A stretch of 64,000 nt of DNA, from NCBI RefSeq assembly GCF_001659605.2, contig NC_035178.2:4183734-4247733 (forward strand). The letters run 5' to 3'. The position numbers were made by a program, and so were the translations under genes. This document shows positions 33,793-45,037 of the stretch, one piece after another (position 1 is the stretch's first letter; every line of letters begins with the position of its first letter). Below the pieces are notes generated by a model. That model saw nothing but the letters and a program-made list of their open reading frames with translations, was not told the origin of the DNA and ran no database searches. The stretch comes from Manihot esculenta. Its lineage: Eukaryota; Streptophyta; Magnoliopsida; Malpighiales; Euphorbiaceae.

Positions 33793-36244
33793 ATGATAGA
33801 TGACTTTCCTTATTCTTTCAGTACGGAAAGTTTTATTTCTCTCCCATTCGATTATAGGTTTTTCTCCTCTTCACTTTTGGGTGGGATGTAAATATTGAGT
33901 TCTATTGATTTTTGTTTAGGGTATATTTGTGCTGAATGAAGAGGAGTTTTTTTTTTTTAAATTTATTTTTTTTTCTTTTACCTTTTTCATGTTGTTTTCA
34001 CTATAATTGGCTTTTTTTTTTTTCATGCATGCTTTTATAGATCTCTTCCTTTGATGATAGGAAGGCCCTCGTTGGATCTACTAGAAATTCAGCTTTAGGT
34101 GGTGGGTCTATCATTTTTACATTTTCCTAATCATAGTTAAGCTGGATTTTATGGTTCTTAACTAGTCTTTTGAGTTTTGAATGAGATTTTTTTTGCTTCT
34201 CTCAACCTATGAAAAAAACAGTTATATGGAGATTTTCCATGCGAACTGGAGTTTTTCCTTCTTGTTGAGCTGTGCATCCGTTTCCTCTTCTGGTTGAGAA
34301 TGGCTTCTCACCAGCAGCGGTATCATAATTCTCCTCTTTATTGTTGCTTTGGGCTTCCTAATACCTTTGAGTTTGTCCTGTATATTTTGCCTTTATTTTT
34401 AAAAATTTTGTTGAGATCTCTTATAGATTAATTTGTATTCTCTTATATTAATGAAACTTTATCTTTAAAAAAAAAAATAATAACTCAATATAAATGAGAT
34501 AATGATTAATAAAGTTGTTCTTTTCTAAAGTTTACGATGGGCTGGTTAATAAAATTGTTTAAAGTTTAAAAAAATCCAACCCAAATATCAGTTGCAAAGC
34601 CATGAAACAAGTTTTGCATTAGCTAAACGGCCTATCGATTGATGATAGAAAAAGAAAAGAGGCCCAATTTTCTTTTGTTTGAACACCATGGCCAACTCAA
34701 TTTCACACGCACACAAAAAGAAAAAGAAAAAACTATGATTCACTCATTAATTTTATATTAATACAAAGTTTTCAATAAATTTAATAAATGAATAAATATA
34801 ATATTAATTTAAAATTTTTAAATAATTAATTAAAAAATATATGATAAATATAAGTATTAAACCATCAAACGAGTTCAATTTATCTATAAACTTATTCAAA
34901 ATATATTTATGTATGTGAATAAAAAAATATTATAAATGTATTATATAATTATTTTTTTATGCAGTTAAACTTGCATTTTATCATGACCCAAACGGACTGA
35001 GCTCAAAGTATAATAACATGAGAGGCCACCATCAAAAATTCAGCACAGCAGCTAAAGATCCAGTTCAATCTAGAAACTATTTAGCAGCCGCATACCGCAC
35101 CTATGCACACCTTCTAAGATCATCGAAACCATCGTCCAATTAAATATTTAATATAAAATTATTTTTTAAATATAGTTGAAAAATATTTTATTAATATATC
35201 ATTACAATTTTATAAATAATAATATATCATAACAATTGAAAACTATTAATAAATATTTTAAAATTATAATATAATATAACAACCGAATAAATTCACCCTT
35301 AAATATTCATCCAAAGGTGTTTCCACGTGGCTAACATGAGAAATTGGCACTGCCATGTCACAGCCAATCATCCTTCCATCTGTCAAATCTCATCTGCTAA
35401 AAGACCACAATATCCTTTGTTTGACATATATCATCCAGCGAGAGAAGAATTATTGAAATACTCAGAGAAGTACCTCGTTATCGTACTCATGCTAACATGA
35501 TATACTGAATTAATTATATTATATTTTAATTGAATAATTTTATAGAGAAAAAGGAAAATAAGAGAGAGAAAATAAAAAATATTCTTTTTATTATTTTTTT
35601 ATTTGAATTAGTAAAAAGTAAAAAATAAAATAAAAAAAGAAACCAAATTTATTTTCCTTTATTTGGAAAGAAATATGAGAGAAAAAACAATGATATGTTT
35701 TTAAATTTACTATTACATTTTTTTATTCTTTTTATTATTCATATGAGATATTTATGTAAATTTAAAATAAAAATATATTTTTTATAACAAAAAAAAATTT
35801 TTCCCCTTTTATTTTCTCCCCTCTTTTCAAATAAAAAAAAAACATATTAGTTTTTTAGAGTTATTTTTCTTTTCCTCCTATTTCCCACATATCCGCTAAA
35901 TCTCATCATTACTAATTAAAAAAATAAAATTAATAAAATTTTATTTTTTTGTCAATATATTATAATGTTATTGGGTGGTATTTTAGGATTTACATAATAA
36001 TTTGCCCATAAGTTTTCTCATGCAGCTGAAACTCACCGGATAATTCCTCTAACTACCATTCCTTGATTTGGCGTCTTCCCTGTTCTGTGTCAGGGATCCG
36101 AAGCAAAGAATCGGATCAGCAAATGCTCGCGCCAGTTTTTTTTGTTCCATCGAAACGTTTTTTTATTCTCTGTATTAAATTGATTTAGGTTCATTATCAA
36201 TTAGCATCACGTACCACGAACTGCTATCAGATTCACAAACGGAG
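33793..36244. other. spacer between the young Copia element and the DUF2045 gene
   Basis: Positions 33793 to about 34480 are T-rich, moderately complex DNA ending in a poly-A run (about 34466-34476) after TTAATGAAACTTTATC. This could be a LINE 3' end into which the Copia inserted, but no coding motif supports it. The rest is AT-rich until about 36000, where a promoter/leader region for the next gene begins. No gene was found. Confidence 0.45.
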
Positions 36245-39200
36245 ATGCTAAGTGATGGAGAAGATACCCCTTCCAGGTAAAGATCCTAGTCCCTTGTCAG
36301 GGTTTATTATAATCTTCTCTTCTTTCTTTATGGTGTCGCATGCATTTGTCTACTTAACTGCTTGAATTCGTAGTTGGAATTTGCATTTCCTGGAGAGCCA
36401 AACACCAAATTGAGTTGCAATTGAACTGAGTTAGAGCTGTAATTTGACTAATTTTTAAATTTAAACTTCAATTTCTTCGAGAGCTGTATGTTTCCCTTTA
36501 AGTTTGGTATTGGAATGGTGTAGCTATGAGTGTTGAATTTCATAATTTGACTATGAATGCTTATTTTGGTAGGCATGAATTGTTGAGTATGGTTAAGAAG
36601 CACTCCGCCCTGCTAGGGAAAGGCACCCTCGACGAACGAGATGCCTCTGATGTTGAAATGGATTGCCGCTTTTGGTATGATATGTTAGATTTGTACTTTA
36701 TCCGTTGTAAAGAGTCAAGGGGACGGCAGGATGACGATCTCGTATTTTTTGTCAGAAACATGGTGTGGCTTCTTTTTTTAACATAAATTGAATCAGTGAT
36801 ATATTTATTTTGTTTCTTTAATTTTTTGTATCAGATAGTTTTGTTGTCGATATTGGATTTGTACTAAGTTTGTCATATTGTTGTAGGGCACAGAAGGATA
36901 TGGTTTGAATGATACTGTGCAGGACCTCCCTCCTTACTTTGTACGCAGGTGGGCACCTAAGGTAAAAGTAACACAATATCAAGCTTGTTTTAGCTTGAGT
37001 TACATGTGCCCAAATTGGGTTGAACATTTTTCTTTCCTTGATTTTAATATTACTTTCTCCATTTTCTTTATTACTAGAGGTAGGACTAGGTAAAAGCATA
37101 CAGCATTGAATGCCCCCAAAGTGTGCCCAAAAAATGTCTTTAAAGTCCTCGTACAAATAACAAAAATGTGAATCTCATTTATTGGATTTTCCCCTATAAA
37201 TTAAATGGAATATGTTGGTTTAGAGGAGCCTTTTTCATGTGTTTGGAACAAATGTTAAGGATGAGAAAATTCCTTTTCAAACTATAGTGGATTCACCTGG
37301 AGGTCTGTACCTTTCAACAAAGTTTTGGCTTAGTTCAAGTTTTTTTGTAAGGCACTGAAAATGGTGGTGTAGGAAAGTAACAGGGAAAGATTGCTTTTAT
37401 ACCCTTGGTTGCGACTAATCTGCAATCAAACTGTCAGTCACTTTCTTTTATGATTAAACATGTGGTAGCTGTAACTTCTTTTTTAGTCGGATAAATCAAT
37501 TGCTATGGTCCTTACTTAGTAACTTACATGTGCAAGCAGTTGGAGAATTTGATCAGTGAGAATTCAAAGGAGGTAGATTGGAGGCGCTCATTTTATTTGA
37601 ATTTAATTGCACACACGTCTTTCACAGTAACAGTTGCAATTTGCAGGTGAAAATTTCCCATCTTTAGAATCATATCTTTATCCTTTAAAATTCATTAAAC
37701 TTCTCGCTTTGTTGAATGCATATTTGTTATTTTTTTTTTCAGTCATCAGGTCCTTCGTAATCATCAAGCTGGGCAAGATACACCATTATCTCCCATATAC
37801 AAGGTAGCAGTTTTGGATTTTTACAATTGTTTTTTGTTGGGATTCTTTAAATGATTTTAAATATATTTGTGCATTCTGAAACAGAGATAAAAAAGGAGAG
37901 GGAAGCAGAGAATTTGAGAGAAAGATGCTTGATGATTCCCCTTAGGCCAATTGGGATATATATACTACTTACAAAAATATACAATAGAAAATAAAATAAA
38001 TCAATCCCTTACTTATAGCCTAATTATATCCCAATCATATCACATAATGCACACAATCACTACAAATCTAGACTATTTTCAGAAAGTATCTCAATACTCC
38101 CCTCAAGCTGGGGCGTACATATCATATGCTCCAAACTTATTACAAACATGCTCACTTTGTAAATCTCGAAGAGATTTTGTGAAAATATCAGCTAGCTGAT
38201 TATTTGAATTGACAAAACTAGTAGAAATGCATCACGACTCAATCTTTTGCCTAATAAAGTGACAATCCACCTCTATATGCTTTATCATCTCATGAAAAAT
38301 TGGATTTGATGCAATATGGAGAACAACTTGATTATCACATATAAGCTTCATTTGACTAGTGTTGCCATACTTCAATTCCTGAAAAACTTGTTTCAACCAA
38401 ATGAGTCCGCATACTGCTTAAACCATAGCACGATATTTTGCTTCTGCACTTGATCTTGCAACCGCACTATGTTTTTTGCTTTTTCAGAATATAAGATTTC
38501 CTCCATTCATAATACAATATCCTGAAGTAGATCGTCTATTTGAATTGGAACCTGTCCAATCTGCATTAGAATAACCAACAATTTGTGAGTGACTCTTGTC
38601 CTCATAAAGTAGACCCTGTCCTGGAAGCTCCTTTGATATATCTAAGAATGCGGATGACTGCATCCCAATGACTGCTGTATGGAGTTTGGAGAAATTAACT
38701 AACCACACTTACAAAGGAAATACCTGGTCGCGTGATAGTGAGATAATCGAGCTTGTCAACTAATTTTTTGTATCTAGTAGGATATTTAAGTGGCTCCCCC
38801 TGTTCAGGAACAAGTTTGACATTTGGATCCATGGTAGTGTCCACATGTCTACAGTCTAATATGTTTGTTTCTTCCAATATATTCAAAACATATTTCCGTT
38901 GAGAAATCGCAATACCTATTTTAGTTTGAAAATGACTGAATAGATGTTGCTTAAGCTGAGAGATTCCATCATGATCATTCCCTGTAATGACAATATCATC
39001 AACATAGACAACCAAGTAGATGCATTTATTACCATTATGACGAAAAAATACGGAATGATCAGATTTATTTCGAGACATTCCAAACTTTTGAACTGCAGTG
39101 CTGAATCGTTTAAACTATACTCTTGGAGACTGTTTTATCCATACAAAGAGTGTTGAAAATGACATACTAATCCTGACTCCCCCTAAACAACAATCCCTGG

Positions 39201-42200
39201 AGGTTGCTCCATATAAACTTCTTCGCCGAGCTCTCCATGAAGAAAGACATTTTTAATATCCAGTTAATGAGGGGTCCAATGATTAATTGCAGCCAATGAG
39301 ATAAGGAGGCGAACATAAGCTATTTTGGGTACTGGAGAGAGTATCACTATAATCAAGCCCAAAAGCTGTGTGTAACCTTTAGCTACAAAGCGAGCTTTAA
39401 GGCAATCAATTTTGCCATCAGGTCCCACCTTAATTGTGTAAATCCATTGACAACCAACAGTAGATTTGTCAGGTTGTAAGGATACCAGTTCCCAAGTTCT
39501 ATTGTTGTGAAGAGCAGTAATTTTCTCAACCATAGCATTACATGATCCAGTACTTTTTTTACTGTTTTGGATATAGAGATAGCAGACACAGTAGAAACAA
39601 AAGTATAATAGGAGGGAGACAAACGATGGTAACTCACAAAATTATAAATGGGATGAGGATTTCGAGAAGAACGAATACCTTTTCGAAGAGCAAGAGGAGT
39701 AGTAGTTGTTGCTGCTGAAGGCATGACCGAAGCAGGTGATGATGGAATGGGAGGTGAGTCATTAGAAGTACCTGCATTAGGAAAAGAAATGTCATTGTTA
39801 TTAGCAGATGGGTGAGGGCGATGTATATAGGCTTGAAGAGGTGGCATAGAAGTGGGAGATGGACTCACTTGAGGCAAAGGAGAAATAAGAGTCGGAGGTA
39901 CAGGCAAAGCTCAATGAATAAAGTTTTGTATGCTGGACTAGAAGAAAAGTAATGAGAAGTTTCAAAAGATGTGACATTTGCAAACAGAAAATATTTGTTA
40001 GTAGTAGGATCATAGCATTTATAACCTTTTTGAAGCTGTCAATAGCGGAGAAAGGCACATTTAACTGATTTGGGCTAGAGTTTGTCTTTGTCAAGAGTGA
40101 TCATGAACAAAGTATATATATCCGAAAACTCACAAAGACAACTGGATGGAATTTTGGTTAGGAAATAGAACAGAATGAGGATTTTGATGCTGCAAAACAA
40201 AAAAAGACATTTGGTTAATCAAGTAATAGACAGTGAGGACAACTTTTCCAAAAACGCAACGGAACATTGTGATGTAGGAGTAAGGTGCGGGATGTTTCAA
40301 TCAAATGCCGATTTTTTCACTCGATGATCCCATTTTGTTGTCGGGTACGAGAACAAGAAGTCTGGTGAGTAATACCTTGAGTAGACAAGAAATGAGTGAA
40401 TGAGGAAGACAAATATTCGCTTGCATTGTCACTTCGCAATATCTTAATGCGAACGCCAAATTGATTATGAAATTCAGCATAAAACTTCTGAAAAATAGAG
40501 AACAACTCAGAACAATTCTTCATCAGAAAAAGCCAAGTGCAACGAGAATAGTTATTAATAAAGGTAATAAAATATTAAAATTCCAGAGTTGTACTAACCT
40601 GACTTGGACACCAAATATGTGAATGAATAATGTCAAACATAAAAGTGGCCCTATTGTTGGCTCGCTTGGGAAAAGAAGCTCAAGTTTGCTTTCCAAGTTG
40701 ACAAGACTTACATTCTAAAGAAGTCAAGGAAGAGAGACTAGAAACTAGTTTTTGTAACTTGTTTAGACTTGGATGTCCCCAACGATTATGAATGAATTCA
40801 GCGGAAGTGGTAGACACAAAAGCAGTTAGAGGGTTAGAAGTGGAAAAATAGTACAATCCATGCGACTAATATCCTACTCCAATCATCTTCCCAGTACTCC
40901 GATTCTGCACAACCATAGATTCAGTAGTAAAGATGATTGAACAGTGAAAATCTTTAGTCAATTTGCTTAAGGAGATTACGTTATATGGACATTCAAGGGT
41001 GAATAAAACATTAGTTAAGGGGATAGAAGAAAGGAGATATACGTTACCGATTCCTTTAACTTGAGTTTATAAACAATTAATTAATGTGACTTTAGATGGT
41101 GTAGAAGGTGAAACAAGAGTAGAGAAAAGATTGGGATGATCAAAAGTACCAGAGTTGAGGACCTATGAACCATTAGGTAAAGACTTGATTAAATAATAAA
41201 AAGAATTACCAGAATGAGCAATATTTGATTAAGCCATGGAAACTGAATCTGCAGAAAAGAGAATTTGTGAGCGATCATAGTAGATCCGAAACTACTGTTC
41301 ACAAGAGACTGTGAAGAAGAGCTGAGTAGGTGACCGGACAGAGTGGGCTGGAGTCGCCGGTCTCTGGCGATGCTGGGAGAAGGATCGCCAGTGTGAAAAA
41401 GTCGCTGGAGAACGGTTCACGCACTGGCGCGTGTACTAAAAGTTGATTCTGGTGGCCGCACGTGGAGTTGATTCTGGTGGTGGCGCTTCACAGGGTCGCC
41501 GATTGGAGGTCGGCGAGACTGGTGGGCTAGGTGGTGAGACCAATTGATTTTCAGAAATGGCAAATCTGTCACTCACAACTAGGCCAAATTTTTTTGCTGT
41601 GATACCATGAACAGAGATGAAAAGGAGAGGAAAGCAGTGAATTTGAGACAAAGATGCTTGATGATTCCCCTCAAGCCAATTGGGGTATATATACTACTTA
41701 CAAGAATATACAATAGGAAATAAAATGAATCAATCCCCTAATTATAATCTAATCATATCCCAATCATATCACATAGTTATGCACACAAGCACTACAAATC
41801 TAGGCTATTTACAGAAATTATCTCAACACATTCCTTGTCTTGTGAAATGCACTGCATGTTTTTCCTTTTATAATTTATTTTGTGCTGGTTGGGGTTAAAG
41901 ATGGAGCTAGTTATGATTTATGGTTTACATGTTTATGTTTTTAGGATTCTTCTGATGAAAATTATGACAATGCAATGCTAAAATTTGCATGTAAAAAGCA
42001 TAGATTGAGTTTAGGCTCTACCAGAGTCTCTTGAAATATTAATATGGTCAGTCTTGTCTGTATTGTCTCTTCAGGTTGTAAAAACAGTGTATGCATCACC
42101 AAGTCGTGTAGATTTTCAATTGGACTCAAAAAAGGCAAGGTTATTTGTTGTGAACAAAATGGTTGTCTTTTTCATTAGTTCTCTATCTTCAACTTATACC

Positions 42201-45037
42201 TAACATGGTTGCTAATACATATCTAGGAACAAGAGACAACTCCCGCCTATCCAGATATCTGTTTTGCAGTAGATGATTTTGACTCCACTTTTGATGCAGT
42301 GGTATGTGCTAATTTGTTCACAGTTGTGCCATTTGGTATTTCTTCTTCCAAGTTCTACTGTGTGCATAAATATTTTAAAGTAGCTAGCTATAGTTGACTG
42401 CTGTTAGACAATACAATAATAGTTTATCAATCCAAAATTTGTTTCTTTTCTTGTTAAACTGTAATACCATGATTAAATAAAGAAAATAGTTTTTGCCTAA
42501 AGTTTTCTTTTTCCCTTTCCTTTTTATATGTTTCTTAATTTACACAATATAGGCTATCTCACTCTATTAGTGTCTATTTATGTTTTTTTATGTCTTATCA
42601 TTCTTTCAGTTTGCCACCCATTATGCAGGTCTTGACAGAAACAGACCACTGTTACTGTGTACTTCTCAATGCACATGATGGAGCAGCATTTCCCAGTGAA
42701 AAAGAGTCACCTGATAACAGTTCCAGTGGTAATACCCCTCTTAATGTTGATAGTAACTCTGGAAAGACGAAGAATTCTAAGGTTTGGGTCACTTCTCAAT
42801 TCACGTGTGAGAATTACTTGTTCTGGTTCCATGATCTACCATATCTTTACTTGTTGAGCTATATCTGATTTAAACAGATTCACAATTCTAAGATAGTTGA
42901 ATCCATCGCTGACTAGCCTCTATCATGGAGTATGTTACTGGGTGCCTAGGCTGCTAGTCTGTTGTCTTTCCCCCTCTCTTTTTTAAATGCAAGCTTTTGT
43001 CTGGTTATAGCTTTTTAGTTTTTACGGGAGCCACTGGTGTCCTCCTCATCAAATACAAATGTGATGAGTAGCACAGACTAGTGAGTAAATTTATTTTTCT
43101 TGCATAGCATAAGTATCTTATGTTTAATTCACATGCTAAAAGGGAATAAACATTACAAACTAGGGGTAAAATATCGATACTAATTACTATTGAATGCAGA
43201 TGCAATTAGGATGTGCTTTCAAACTTTTTTTGTTTTGTAAAATATACTTTGTGATGGACATACAATGGCACAATGCCCTGGTACTTGGAAAATCAGTTTG
43301 TGCATAACTTGACTTTATGGTCGTTTTATTGCAGCTCACTCTTTTCTCTGGGTTCGTAAGCTATCAAATGGTTCGGGAAGCATATGATGGTATGCATTCA
43401 TATCTCACAAAAAAAAAGTTTTTGTTGGTCCATTCAGAAATAAATATGTAGTTTTCACATATTACTTGAGTGGAATATGCTTGAAATGAGGTTGCTTAGG
43501 TGGTTTAACTTCAACCAAATGCTGTAGCAGGTTTCATTTTATGCACGGCAGTTGTTCTTCTTAAATCATAAATTTCTAAGCTTTTATGAAGGCAGGGAAT
43601 GCTGAATAATCATTAAACTTATTTGCATGCTTAATCTCTCGTTCTCTCTCTCTCTCTCTATTTCTTGCAGCTGGGAAGTCTCGATTTGGCAGTCTCCTTT
43701 CACTTGGTTATTCTCCTGGCAAAGCAGATAAACTGTACATGAAGGGCCCAGGTGGAAGGGGGGAGGTTGAAGTAGCTGTCTCTGGGGTTGCTGGTAAAAG
43801 CAAAAAACACTTATTAATTTAATAATTTATCTCTCCCTTTTTTCTTGGTGCTTTTTTTTTTCTGATGCTGGGGCTGGGGCTGGGGCTGTGGGGGGGGGAG
43901 GGGGGGGGGGGGAGGCTCTAGATATAACTTTGCGTTGAACAGTAATATTGATATATACCCATTCACATACGCTGATGAGATTCAATTCCTTGTTGATCAG
44001 TGTATTAACAAACACTTGATGCGTAGCATTGGATGGTTCAGAAGATAACCCTAACATCCAGGGGTTTGTCAGATTTATATTCCTGTGATCAAAACAGATA
44101 ACATCTATTGCTATCAGTTTCAAATAAAACTATAATGCTTTGCTTTCTTCAGAGAAGCAAATCTGTCCTGTGAAAGAGCTTTTATTTTCATTTGTAGATC
44201 ATTGCTAATGATTCCAGTTGTGGACACAGCCTTATGCAAGAGTTGGGGAAAGACTGCTAATGGTAGTCAATCCTCCCCAACCCTTGCAAAGAGGGGAGCC
44301 TCATGCACGTGGCACATCTCCTTTCAGTAAATTTACTCAATGAAGTGAATGGGCGTGTACAAATCTGTAATACATGGGCTAAATCTAGGATTTGCTGTAT
44401 CAGATCAAAGCCAGCAAGATTTTGGCCCCTTTTCACCAGTTACATCAAAGAGAGGTTTTGGAATTGGCTCAATTGTTCGAAAAGCTGCATCTGTTGCATC
44501 TGTGGCAGCAAAGCATGCCTATGCTGCTGCTGCCTCTACAAGTTCTGATGATGAGATGTTGCCCCTTAAGTGCTGCTTGATGTCCATATCATTGCCCTGG
44601 GAACATATTGCTTATGATCTTTTGTTCAAGGTAACTTCTCTATGTCAGTCATTAATGAATGAAAAAGATCATTTTTAAAATGTCGTTCTTTAGCATGGCT
44701 TTCTGATCCTGTTAGGTTGATGTGCAAGTATTGCTTGCCAATTATTCATGGCTCTAGTAGCTTGTCTATTCTTCATTCTTTCCTCTCGCCCTGCCCGGGT
44801 GACATCCGTGTAATCACACACACATGCGCACGCCCATGCATGCACACACACATGCATACTTATTGCAATGAGGGCATCAATTTATTTGGATCTACTTACC
44901 AAGGATACAAATAGAAAGCTGACTATTTTTCTCTGTACGGAAGAGGCTTTAGTCATTCCTTGCATGAACAAATGGTACTAACTCTTTTCTCTTTTCCTGA
45001 CTGCCAAAATCAGGGAAGTCCTCCAGTGAACTTGTAA
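36245..45037 (+). CDS. DUF2045 protein (KIAA0930 homologue, CW7-like)
   Basis: Twelve exons: 36245-36276, 36573-36762, 36887-36961, 37540-37646, 37743-37803, 42075-42134, 42227-42301, 42629-42781, 43335-43389, 43671-43793, 44404-44630 and 45014-45037. They join in frame to 393 residues, from MLSDGEDTPSRHELLSMV to LLFKGSPPVNL. Shared with the animal KIAA0930 family are DDDLVFFVRN, the VDWRRSFYLNLI segment, VYASPSR, YPDICFAVDDFDSTFDAV and YMKGPGGRGEVEVAVSGV. A helical AASVASVAAKHAYAAAAS segment precedes the C terminus. Molecular function is unknown. Exon 11 may instead start at 44389, adding five residues in frame (398 in total). Intron 6 has a GC donor and intron 5 holds an old Copia element. 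The Arabidopsis counterpart I recall is CW7, next to CF9 and bZIP4. Confidence 0.88.
37877..38096 (-). repeat. 3' LTR of the old Copia element
   Basis: 220 bp. On the minus strand it runs from TATTGAGATAC to CTGTTTCA. It has diverged from its partner at 41608-41828 by scattered substitutions and small indels, roughly one position in ten by eye, in contrast to the identical LTRs at 29002/33640. Confidence 0.9.
41608..41828 (-). repeat. 5' LTR of the old Copia element
   Basis: 221 bp. On the minus strand it runs from TGTTGAGATAA to CTCTGTTCA, with canonical TG...CA ends, and is followed by the primer-binding site at 41596-41607. Confidence 0.9.
42135..42226 (+). other. GC-AG intron (intron 6 of the DUF2045 gene)
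   Basis: The exon ends AAAAAAG|GCAAGG and the acceptor is ATCTAG|GAACAAG. Only the GC donor keeps the frame (DSKKEQETTPAYPD). The nearest GT, eight bases on, shifts the frame. The AAG|GCAAGG context fits the strong consensus expected of GC-AG introns. Confidence 0.8.
43868..43915 (+). repeat. G-rich run in intron 10 of the DUF2045 gene
   Basis: Four GGGG-type blocks (TGGGGCTGGGGCTGGGGC) run into nearly unbroken G to 43912. The run is on the sense strand, so it could form a G-quadruplex in DNA or pre-mRNA. It could also be a region of assembly or length uncertainty. Confidence 0.8.

Larger units (their letters stand above)
37877..41828 (-). mobile_element. old, broken Ty1/copia element inside intron 5 of the DUF2045 gene
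   Basis: 3952 bp, antisense to the host gene, flanked by a CATTC target duplication (37872-37876 and 41829-41833). LTRs lie at 37877-38096 and 41608-41828. On the minus strand the primer-binding site reads TGGTATCACAGC (41596-41607) and the polypurine tract GAGGGGAG adjoins the left LTR. Decayed coding pieces in element order are a pre-integrase zinc region (about 40690-40800, NRWGHPSLNKL and ECKSCQLGK), integrase core (40317-40523, ending RTRQQNGIIE), RT N-terminal part (39264-39533), RT with YVDD (38695-39078) and RNase H (38484-38708, SNADWTG). Stops and frameshifts interrupt it, and there is room for little of gag, so it is not autonomous. Confidence 0.92.

Noticed and set aside
44810..44860. 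Alternating CA/TG-rich run in the last DUF2045 intron
   Set aside because: It is a short imperfect simple repeat. Z-DNA potential is possible but nothing else suggests function.
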